5,792 bases of DNA from Phycisphaerae bacterium (GCA_030602845.1 JAUVYZ010000149.1:1-5792), one strand, 5' to 3'. Counted from the stretch's first letter, positions 1-4,978 are shown. Notes: a model not told the origin generated them from the letters alone. Program-made: numbers and translations.

Positions 1-1
1 G

Positions 2-1387
2 AAAAACAGACAAGTTGTAAAAAGCCGGGGTGGCATTAGGCGGCGCGAGTTTATCGGTGCAGCATTGGGCGGTGCGGCAGCTGCCGGCGGTCTTTTATCA
101 GGTGTTAAAACGGTCTCAGCCGCCGGGCAGGCCGCCACGGGCGTGTATCGCGAAGAGATTCGAACGCCCATTGTCGGTCATTACCAGGTGATAGTTGCCG
201 GCGGCGGTCCCGGCGGCTTCATAGCGGCGCTGGCAGCGGTCCGCAGTGGGGCTGAGACGCTGCTGATTGAGCGCTATCCGTTCCTGGGCGGCAACGGGAC
301 TGCGGGGCTGATGACCTGCTACAACGGCTTCCGTAACCAGCGGCCGCCTGAGGCGCTGCAGACCGTCAAGGGCATTCCCGCCGAGTACATCGCAGAGATT
401 GTGCGCCTCGGCGGCGTGGCTGATGCGGATAATTATTCCAGAGAATTCCAGCACGACGTCGCCAACGGGGACATACCCTACTGCGTCGGCTATGACCCGG
501 AGGCCGCCAGGGTTGCGACCCTGAACCTGGTCAAGAAGGAGGGCGTGAAGCTGCGCCTGCATAGTTGGGTCGTTTGGCCTATGCTCGACGGCCCGCGAGT
601 AACGGGCGTGATTGTAGAGTCCAAGTCCGGCCGACAGGCCATCGCAGCAGACATCGTCATTGACGCCACGGGCGATGGCGACATCGCAGCACGGGCCGGC
701 GCCCCATTTATGAGCCCTGCCAAAAAGGGCGACCGCATGGGAATGAGCCTGATGTACCGCCTCGGCGGGCTGCCGGCCAGCATCAAGGGGACATACGGTG
801 GAATCCGTATCGGCGACCGGGTCGTCAAGTGGGGTCCCGGCTTCGGCGGCGACGGACTGGACGTCGAGAACCTCACCCGGGCCGAGGTTGAGACACGTCT
901 GAAGCTCTGGGACCGCATCCAGAAGCTGCGAAAGAAGCCGGGGATGGAGTCAGTCTATCTACTGCAGTCGGCGACGGGCATCGGCGTCCGCGAGACACGC
1001 CGTATCCTCGGCGAATACGTCGTTACCGAGCAGGACGCCATCAAGGGTACGCGCTTCGGCGACGTCATTGCCATCAGCTCGAACCCGATGCCGAGCTACC
1101 ACGGCAGGCGGTTCTTCTTCAACCACGAGGGCTTCAATATCCCTTATCGCTCGCTGGTCCCGAAGAAGGTCGAGGGTCTGATACTGACGGGACGCTGTAT
1201 CTCGTGTGAGCAGGCGCCGTTCCAGTCCGCCCGCTCAATGGCGCCGGCGATGGCCATCGGGCACGCTTCGGGCTGTGCGGCGGCAATGGCGGCGAAAGGC
1301 AAGGTCGCCCCGCGGAAGCTCGACGTCAAGGCCCTGCAGAAACTGCTGCTCAGCCAGAACGCTGAGCTGCGTATGCAGCACGCTTGA
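2..1387 (+). CDS. Tat-exported FAD-dependent oxidoreductase (5' partial)
   Basis: The reading frame is open from the first bases of the window, so the true start lies upstream. A TTG at 65 would cut the signal peptide in half. Residues encoded at 38-64 read RRREFIGAA and continue into an Ala/Gly/Leu-rich stretch ending near VSAAGQA, a textbook twin-arginine signal, so the enzyme is probably exported folded with its cofactor. The Rossmann motif GGGPGG follows at about nt 200-217, with the acidic LLIER ribose-binding end and ERYPFLGGNGTAG. DATGDGD lies at nt 662-682. The C-terminal FAD-contact segment LILTGRCISC...MAPAMAIGHASG is at about nt 1180-1275. This order matches the FAD_oxidored (PF12831) family, whose members are numerous in Planctomycetes and Verrucomicrobia. 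The substrate cannot be read from the sequence. The gene is markedly more GC-rich than the rest of the window and converges on larE. Confidence 0.88.
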   Translation, partial: KNRQVVKSRGGIRRREFIGAALGGAAAAGGLLSGVKTVSAAGQAATGVYREEIRTPIVGHYQVIVAGGGPGGFIAALAAVRSGAETLLIERYPFLGGNGTAGLMTCYNGFRNQRPPEALQTVKGIPAEYIAEIVRLGGVADADNYSREFQHDVANGDIPYCVGYDPEAARVATLNLVKKEGVKLRLHSWVVWPMLDGPRVTGVIVESKSGRQAIAADIVIDATGDGDIAARAGAPFMSPAKKGDRMGMSLMYRLGGLPASIKGTYGGIRIGDRVVKWGPGFGGDGLDVENLTRAEVETRLKLWDRIQKLRKKPGMESVYLLQSATGIGVRETRRILGEYVVTEQDAIKGTRFGDVIAISSNPMPSYHGRRFFFNHEGFNIPYRSLVPKKVEGLILTGRCISCEQAPFQSARSMAPAMAIGHASGCAAAMAAKGKVAPRKLDVKALQKLLLSQNAELRMQHA

Positions 1388-1423
1388 TAATTATTTCGAT
1401 TATGCCGTCTTCAAAAATGCAGG

Positions 1424-1445
1424 AAGCCCCGGCTAAAGGCTTTTT
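1424..1445 (+). terminator. Possible intrinsic terminator of the oxidoreductase gene
   Basis: The stem AAGCC (1424-1428) pairs with GGCTT (1438-1442) around a 9-nt loop, and T residues run on to 1445, followed by CGCTTTTCG. It lies 37 nt after the oxidoreductase stop codon and overlaps the last codons of convergent larE. The stem is only 5 bp, so the call is tentative. Read on the minus strand there is no immediate T run, so it does not serve larE equally well. Confidence 0.4.
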
Positions 1446-2266
1446 CGCTTTTCGTCTTCCGACAGTGGTTCGTTGAGCGAGCCGGAGCGGAAGCCCTGCA
1501 GGTCAACGGTTACGAACTTGAAGCCGAGCGATTTTAATTTTTCGACAATTTGGGAGCGGGCCGGCTCTGTCGAAACTTTTTCGATATCCTGGGGATTAAC
1601 TTCTATCCGAGCAACGGTGTCGTGATGGCGAACGCGAAATTCAACCAGGCCTAACTGCCTCAGAAACTCCTCTGCTTCATCAACTTGCTTCAGCCGATCT
1701 TCGGTAACTTCCAGGCCGTATGCGATCCTCGAAGCCAAACAGGGATTCGCCGGCAAATCAGCGGTAGGCAAACCCAATTCTCTGCTTAATTGACGGATGT
1801 CGTTCTTGGTTAGCTCGGCTTCTGCCAGCGGACAACGGATACCGAAGATATTCAGTGCCCTATTGCCCGGGCGAAAGTCATCAAGGTCGTCGTAGTTTGT
1901 CCCGAACACAACATTGTCAAAGCCCTTTTCTTTGGCGATGTCCAGGAGAATTTTACAGATGTGAGATTTACAGTGGAAGCAGCGGTCGGCCCTGTTGGCG
2001 GTAAACTTCGGGTCGGCAAGTTCGTCCGTCTCGATGACCCCAAGCTCGGCGCCAATACTCTTTGCCACCTTGGTCGCCCGTTTCAGCTGGTTACTCGGCT
2101 CAGCAACACCGGCACTTATACATGCTAACACATTCTCAGCGCCGAGCGTATCGACCGCCGCCTTCAAAAGAAACGTACTGTCCACCCCGCCGGAGTACGC
2201 AACAACCACTTTACCCAGCTCCTTGAGAATTTGCTGAAGCGAGTTGTATTTTTCCTGCAGATTCAC
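1433..2266 (-). CDS. larE: ATP-dependent sacrificial sulfur transferase LarE
   Basis: LarE is a PP-loop ATP pyrophosphatase that adenylylates and then sulfurates the pyridinium dicarboxylate precursor of the nickel-pincer nucleotide (NPN) cofactor of lactate racemase and related racemases/epimerases; it is cytoplasmic. The chosen GTG start gives 277 residues, close to the Lactiplantibacillus protein. The ATP-binding SGGVDST is at residues 25-31. NPCLASR puts the sulfur-donor cysteine at residue 176, the position it holds in L. plantarum LarE, which supports the start. C96-x-x-C99 (DRCFHCK) plus C176 makes a cysteine trio like that of LarE enzymes reported to carry an iron-sulfur cluster. The C-terminus DLQGFRSGSLNE is family-typical. 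There is no internal Met, and the only in-frame ATG upstream (2326) lies inside the tRNA D-loop. No Shine-Dalgarno precedes the GTG because the tRNA 3' arm is there. larB, larC and larA are not in the window. Confidence 0.88.
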   Translation of the reverse strand: MNLQEKYNSLQQILKELGKVVVAYSGGVDSTFLLKAAVDTLGAENVLACISAGVAEPSNQLKRATKVAKSIGAELGVIETDELADPKFTANRADRCFHCKSHICKILLDIAKEKGFDNVVFGTNYDDLDDFRPGNRALNIFGIRCPLAEAELTKNDIRQLSRELGLPTADLPANPCLASRIAYGLEVTEDRLKQVDEAEEFLRQLGLVEFRVRHHDTVARIEVNPQDIEKVSTEPARSQIVEKLKSLGFKFVTVDLQGFRSGSLNEPLSEDEKRKSL

Positions 2267-2268
2267 AC

Positions 2269-2340
2269 AGCCGATGGTGGGAGTCGGACCCACAACCTCA
2301 GCTTTACGAAAGCTGTGCTCTGCCATTGAGCTACATCGGC
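2269..2340 (-). tRNA. tRNA-Thr (anticodon CGT)
   Basis: The minus strand folds as a complete 72-nt cloverleaf. Acceptor arm GCCGATG/CATCGGC with discriminator U; D stem GCTC/GAGC with loop AATGGCA containing GG; anticodon stem CAGCT/AGCTG with loop TTCGTAA, giving anticodon CGT, which reads ACG (Thr); a 5-nt variable loop AGGTT; T stem GTGGG/CCCAC with loop TCCGACT. The CCA end is not encoded (GTG follows). A15 and U48 can form the Levitt pair. The T loop has C where almost all tRNAs have U55. It is preceded by its own promoter and followed 2 nt later by larE on the same strand, so the two are probably cotranscribed. Confidence 0.95.
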
Positions 2341-2353
2341 ATATATGCCGGTT

Positions 2354-2382
2354 ATAATACCGATCATTGTGTGGTCTGTAAA
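2354..2382 (-). promoter_or_regulatory. Sigma70-type promoter for tRNA-Thr and larE
   Basis: On the minus strand, TTTACA (2382-2377) is followed after exactly 17 nt by TATTAT (2359-2354); each box is one mismatch from consensus. The segment just after the -10 is AACCGGC, a GC-rich discriminator of the sort found at stable-RNA promoters under growth-rate control in E. coli. The expected start near 2347 gives a tRNA leader of only about 7 nt. A 14-bp perfect palindrome, CGGCATATATGCCG (2337-2350), covers that start region and the first bases of the tRNA. Confidence 0.75.
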
Positions 2383-2480
2383 CCCCGTTAGAAAACTCAG
2401 GTGGGGTATTAAATCCCCGCTGTGTTATTAAATTTGTAAAGAATATCATACCCACCCAAAGAGCAGTCTTTCTAACGGGG
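2383..2480. repeat. 98-bp inverted-repeat element behind the tRNA promoter
   Basis: Perfect 12-bp arms CCCCGTTAGAAA (2383-2394) and TTTCTAACGGGG (2469-2480) enclose 74 bp. Further inside, GGTGGGGTAT (2400-2409) is mirrored by ATACCCACCC (2447-2456), so the two-part arms match imperfectly over about 30 nt each with an unpaired variable piece between. The left arm abuts the -35 box of the tRNA promoter. There is no coding capacity. It resembles a REP/MITE-type non-autonomous element; no target-site duplication is obvious. Confidence 0.6.
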
Positions 2481-2614
2481 TAAAGAGGCAACATCGGGTC
2501 AATCAGCAGGCGCTCCGAACGATTTTTTTCGCCTCGCTGGTCCACAAAGGACAGAAGACCGAGGGCAGAGGTCTGACGTCGGACTGCTGTTTCAGGCCTT
2601 TGGGCGGAGGTGAA

Positions 2615-2804
2615 ATTGGCTTTGATTGGGTTTGAATTGGGTTTGTTTCGCCGCGTGGGGCGGGAAAATTGGCTTTGATTGGCTTTGATTGGGTTTGAAT
2701 TGGGTTTGTTTTCACCAAGTGTCCAATTGGATTTATTTTCATAATTCACCGTATGAAAAGACTTTACATTCACTTGACTTTTTCGGAAATTGGCTTTGTT
2801 TGTT
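2615..2804. repeat. ATTGGSTTTG short-repeat array
   Basis: Copy A (2615-2648) and copy B (2668-2712) share the string ATTGGGTTTGAATTGGGTTTG exactly apart from their edges. Copy B has one extra ATTGGCTTTG unit at its start. Degenerate units follow at 2725-2740 (ATTGGATTTATTTTC) and 2788-2804 (ATTGGCTTTGTTTG). The period is 10-11 bp with small additions, so copy number may change by slippage. Minus-strand frames read as low-complexity N/P/I/K/Q peptides in more than one frame, as expected of repeat DNA rather than genes. From memory, very similar peptide strings litter hypothetical proteins of Phycisphaerae genomes; that needs a search. Confidence 0.7.
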
Positions 2805-2819
2805 AAAAAAGAGCTGATT

Positions 2820-2837
2820 TGTAGAGGCTTCTCTACA
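2820..2837. repeat. Small hairpin with partial third copy
   Basis: TGTAGAG (2820-2826), loop GCTT, CTCTACA (2831-2837) form a perfect 7-bp stem. TTGTAGAGGC then recurs directly at 2839-2848. There is no T run, so it is not a terminator. It is one more piece of the repeat-rich, gene-free stretch 2383-2978. Confidence 0.5.
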
Positions 2838-2865
2838 GTTGTAGAGGCAAGAGGGCAGAAGACAA

Positions 2866-2895
2866 GGGTTAGGGAAGAGGGGTTAGGGGCGAGGG
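2866..2895 (+). other. G-quadruplex-like tract
   Basis: Five G runs of three or four bases (2866-2868, 2872-2874, 2879-2882, 2886-2889, 2893-2895) are separated by TTA, AAGA, TTA and CGA, which satisfies the standard G3+N1-7 quadruplex pattern on the plus strand. It lies in the gene-free repeat region, downstream of the hypothetical gene at 2979-3587. Confidence 0.55.
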
Positions 2896-2978
2896 CCCAG
2901 TTAGAAAGCAAAATATAGTCAGTTGCCAGTAATTGGTAGTTATTCACCATCGAACATTCACCATTGACTCCAAGTTAT

Positions 2979-3587
2979 CTATCCGCCTGAGGCGGACAAG
3001 TTTTGGGGCGTATAGGCGTTTTCTTCATCGGCGGCGTTGGGATTTTCCAGATTCCGCATGAGGTGCAGTCTTTGTAACTCGAGGAGCGTTTTGTAGAGAC
3101 TGTGCTCAATTCGGCGTTCATACATAAGGAGGCGGTCGAGGACCCTTGCATTCGAGAAGTCCTTTATTGCCATACGACCGAGAGTTAGATGGGCAGCGGA
3201 GGCGGATGGGGCGGTCTGCGATTGGTCGTGGTTTTTGAAAAACAGGGATTGGGTGAGTTTGGCTAATGGGCCGGAGGTATTATCTGCGTTCAGGGCGTCG
3301 ATGGTCTGGTTCTGGATGCGGCCGACCCGTTTTAGCCGCCAGGAAAGAATGACAATGCGTTCGGAGAGCATAGATTCCATGGGGCTGACGGGGGCTAGCT
3401 CGCTTAGTATCCGGTCTCGGTACAGACAGAAATCGGCCTGGTTTTCTAAGCTGATTACGGCCTGACGGGCCAAAAGGCCGTGTTTGACGGCGTTCTGTGA
3501 GACGGCGGCCTTGCTTTCGCTGGTGTGTGGGCCTGTCGATTTTTGTGCGTTACGCCGGTTTGCGAGGATTTGTGCTTCTGTAGCCAT
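2979..3587 (-). CDS. STGP/HGL-motif hypothetical protein (202 aa)
   Basis: The N-terminus has the motif ANRRNAQKSTGPHT (residues 9-22) followed by SKAAVSQNAVKHGLLAR (25-41). This signature is shared by a large family of uncharacterised proteins, often multi-copy, in Planctomycetes and Acidobacteria. Two predicted helical segments follow, ESMLSERIVILSWRLKRVGR (71-90) and VLDRLLMYERRIEHSLYKTL (149-168), joined by a polar linker. It has no signal peptide or membrane segment and looks cytoplasmic. I do not recognise a biochemical function. The ATG has a strong Shine-Dalgarno, AAAGGAG, 8 nt upstream (3602-3596), and an ideal promoter 75-100 nt upstream. The last five codons (SASGG) are formed by a TCCGCC hairpin sequence, so the C-terminus seems to have been supplied by a repeat. 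Confidence 0.82.
   Translation of the reverse strand: MATEAQILANRRNAQKSTGPHTSESKAAVSQNAVKHGLLARQAVISLENQADFCLYRDRILSELAPVSPMESMLSERIVILSWRLKRVGRIQNQTIDALNADNTSGPLAKLTQSLFFKNHDQSQTAPSASAAHLTLGRMAIKDFSNARVLDRLLMYERRIEHSLYKTLLELQRLHLMRNLENPNAADEENAYTPQNLSASGG
2982..2996. repeat. TCCGCC-TGA-GGCGGA palindrome at gene end
   Basis: A perfect 6-bp stem with a 3-nt loop sits directly against the TAG stop codon of the hypothetical gene and encodes its last five residues. No T tract follows on either strand, so it is better read as a REP-like palindrome than as an intrinsic terminator. Confidence 0.6.
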
Positions 3588-3595
3588 GAGAAATG

Positions 3596-3626
3596 CTCCT
3601 TTGTTATTGGTAATTGGTAATTGACC
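3596..3626 (-). repeat. ATTGGTA heptamer repeats in the 5' leader, plus strong ribosome site
   Basis: ATTGGTA occurs at 3606-3612 and 3613-3619 with a third degenerate unit, ATTGACC (3620-3626), inside the untranslated leader of the hypothetical gene. The Shine-Dalgarno (minus-strand AAAGGAG, 3602-3596) follows directly. One more ATTGGTA lies beyond the other end of the gene at 2932-2938. Heptameric short tandem repeats of this kind are known from cyanobacteria. Confidence 0.55.
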
Positions 3627-3661
3627 ATTTTAGCCTATTTTAACCTATTAGTTAGATATGC

Positions 3662-3690
3662 ATTATACTTCATAGAAAGTTAGATGTCAA
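3662..3690 (-). promoter_or_regulatory. Exact-consensus sigma70 promoter for the hypothetical gene
   Basis: The minus strand carries TTGACA (3690-3685), 17 nt, then TATAAT (3667-3662), identical to the bacterial housekeeping consensus in both boxes and spacing. A start near 3655 gives a leader of about 68 nt containing the heptamer repeats and Shine-Dalgarno. A direct repeat AGTTAGAT falls both in the spacer (3678-3685) and downstream of the -10. Confidence 0.8.
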
Positions 3691-3700
3691 GTAAATTTTT

Positions 3701-3758
3701 GGCCACTGATTAACACGAATGAAGACGAATTAAAGGGGCAGGCCTGCGTGCCTGCCCT
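3701..3758. repeat. Interspersed repeat segment with strong GC hairpin
   Basis: GGCCACTGATTAACACGAAT with the ACGAAT unit repeated (3715-3720, 3725-3730) resembles 'CTGATTAACACGAATxAACACGAATT' boilerplate that I recall from many environmental bacterial genomes. Next to it, GGGCAGGC (3736-3743) pairs perfectly with GCCTGCCC (3750-3757) across a CTGCGT loop, and a G-T pair can extend it at 3735/3758. No T run follows. It separates the divergent hypothetical gene and membrane-protein operon. Confidence 0.55.
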
Positions 3759-3824
3759 GGGCAACTCTACAGTCATTTAGGGAGTTTACATAAGTCATTG
3801 AAATTAAATAAGTTAGAGTTCTTG

Positions 3825-3840
3825 AGGAGGACACCCGATG
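3825..3840 (+). promoter_or_regulatory. Strong ribosome site before an unlikely ATG
   Basis: AGGAGG (3825-3830) lies 7 nt before an ATG at 3838 that is in frame with the membrane-protein gene and would add 45 residues (starting MFFHVFEAK). The gene's best promoter lies downstream of this ATG at 3903-3931, and a second ribosome site precedes the ATG at 3973. This site would therefore be used only by a longer transcript. It may be a real alternative start, a decayed gene start, or part of a repeated leader. Confidence 0.4.
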
Positions 3841-3902
3841 TTTTTCCATGTTTTTGAGGCCAAAACGGCAGAAAAAAAATTCTTGATTTTTTTATTTTTT
3901 GT

Positions 3903-3931
3903 TTGCAATGCAGACATGTCTGTGGTATATT
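3903..3931 (+). promoter_or_regulatory. Promoter with palindromic operator for the membrane protein/regulator operon
   Basis: TTGCAA (3903-3908), 17-nt spacer, TATATT (3926-3931): four of six and five of six matches to consensus with ideal spacing. The spacer contains a perfect 12-bp palindrome, CAGACATGTCTG (3911-3922), exactly between the two boxes where a bound dimer would block RNA polymerase. The operon encodes a small winged-helix protein, the obvious candidate to bind it; that link is inference. Confidence 0.65.
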
Positions 3932-3972
3932 ACGTGCAAAGCAATAAATTAGAAGCAGAAAGGAGCAATATT

Positions 3973-4701
3973 ATGAATGCACAACAAAATCAAGTTCCGC
4001 AGAATACCGAAAAACTCAAAGAAATTCAGAAATGGACACGACGTTATGCAGAAAACCGAACCCTGCCTTTTCTAGTCGGGATGTTAACCTTCCTGTTTTT
4101 GTTTTTGGGCACCGGCGGGCTGTTCTATGTAGCAGGCAACGCGTACCGAGCGGGGAATATGCTTTTATTCTGGGTTTGTATCTTTGCTGTGGTGCTTGTG
4201 TCTACGGCGATAATATTGGCCGCAAGATTTATTGAACGGCTGTTATATCGTAAAGAAGGGCAAGTTACACTTGCGATCCCCAAAAAAACAAAAAGACAGC
4301 AAACGGCAGGTAGGGTTGCGGGATTGCTATTCGGCGTCTGTGTTATGATTTCGATAATCTTGGTAGTGCTTTGTAATATACCAATTAAATATATGCAGCC
4401 TGTTTCAGCAATTTGTTTTATTCCACTTATTATAGCTATAGGAATCTGGCAACCACCATCTGTTAATCCTGCCGGTTTTTTAGTATGGCTATGGCCAACC
4501 CTTTATGTTATTCACGCTATCCTGATCGTTGCAGGCGTGCCCATTCTATTTCGCAAGCCCTGGATATTTCTCAATATGCTAATACCCATAGCAGGATATG
4601 GAATTCTATGTGGCTTGATTGGCCATATCTACAGCCGATATGCATTGAAAAAGCTAAAAGGCCTCACACATCCTGAAGGAGACGCGGCTAATGGAGATTG
4701 A
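3973..4701 (+). CDS. Six-helix integral membrane protein of unknown function
   Basis: From the ATG at 3973 (AGGAG 7 nt upstream, just after the promoter at 3903-3931) the protein has 242 residues. A polar N-terminal tail of about 30 residues precedes hydrophobic segments at about 32-55, 63-84, 115-135, 143-160, 167-192 and 197-219. A basic loop (KKTKRQQ) sits at 104-110 and a short charged C-terminus follows. I recognise no catalytic or transport motif. The start at 3838 would add 45 residues that span the promoter; I rejected it as the main start. The 3' end overlaps the regulator gene by 11 nt, implying translational coupling. The pattern (membrane protein plus a small winged-helix partner) is common, but the function of such pairs is mostly unknown. 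The gene is AT-richer than the oxidoreductase. Confidence 0.78.
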   Translation: MNAQQNQVPQNTEKLKEIQKWTRRYAENRTLPFLVGMLTFLFLFLGTGGLFYVAGNAYRAGNMLLFWVCIFAVVLVSTAIILAARFIERLLYRKEGQVTLAIPKKTKRQQTAGRVAGLLFGVCVMISIILVVLCNIPIKYMQPVSAICFIPLIIAIGIWQPPSVNPAGFLVWLWPTLYVIHAILIVAGVPILFRKPWIFLNMLIPIAGYGILCGLIGHIYSRYALKKLKGLTHPEGDAANGD

Positions 4702-4978
4702 CAAGATTATCCATGAGCCGGCAAGATTGAGGGTCATGATGATTCTGGCCGGGCTTGAACAAGCTGATTTTAAGTTCCTGGTGACGACTCTTCGTTTGAC
4801 AAGAGGGAACTTGAACAGGCATATGGAAAAACTTGAATCTGCAGGCTATCTAAAAGTCAAAAGGTCCATCAAAGGCAAAGTCCGGAATACCAGCTACCAA
4901 CTTACGCAAGAAGGTTCTAAAGCGTTGGCTCAATATTGGGAAAATCTCGATGCCGTTCGGCGATCAGGCCAGCCATAA
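4691..4978 (+). CDS. Small winged-helix transcriptional regulator (HTH_34-like)
   Basis: This 95-residue protein is essentially one DNA-binding domain. IHEPARLRVMMILA (7-20) is the first helix, and FKFLVTTLRLTRGNLNRHME (27-46) is the helix-turn-helix with recognition helix TRGNLNRHMEKLESAG. A wing follows with KGKVRNTSYQLTQEG (61-75). This matches the PF13601 winged-helix family, related to MarR/ArsR types; there are no metal-binding cysteines, so an ArsR metal sensor is unlikely. The start has AAGGAG (4676-4681) 9 nt upstream, inside the membrane-protein gene, and the reading frames overlap by 11 nt. It probably acts as a dimer on the palindrome in its own promoter. No effector domain is present; the signal may come from the membrane partner. 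Confidence 0.88.
   Translation: MEIDKIIHEPARLRVMMILAGLEQADFKFLVTTLRLTRGNLNRHMEKLESAGYLKVKRSIKGKVRNTSYQLTQEGSKALAQYWENLDAVRRSGQP

Noticed and set aside
116..562. Minus-strand 148-codon frame and the other antisense frame at 490-918 within the oxidoreductase
   Set aside because: They are shadows caused by the GC-rich codon pattern of a clearly real plus-strand gene; they have no recognisable domains.
2383..2480. CRISPR array or toxin-antitoxin locus in the repeat region
   Set aside because: Repeats are not regularly spaced by unique spacers, no cas gene is present, and no small ORF pair with ribosome sites is seen.
2555..2590. Imperfect palindrome GTCTGACGTCGGAC and AGACC/AGGTCT stem as an operator or terminator
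   Set aside because: The palindrome has mismatches, there is no T run, and no promoter or gene start is nearby; it is probably part of the repeat background.
2503..2742. 79-codon minus-strand frame (KTNPIQTQSKPI-type peptide)
   Set aside because: It is a translation of the ATTGGSTTTG repeat array with no ribosome site; the same repeats are open in another frame too.
2267..2950. N-terminal 228-codon extension of larE
   Set aside because: It reads through a complete tRNA, its promoter and repeat DNA. LarE is full length from the GTG at 2266, so the upstream part is not coding.
3785..3813. Second plus-strand promoter TTTACA...AATAAG upstream of ATG 3838
   Set aside because: The -10 is poor (no good hexamer at 16-18 nt), so I could not support it as a feature.
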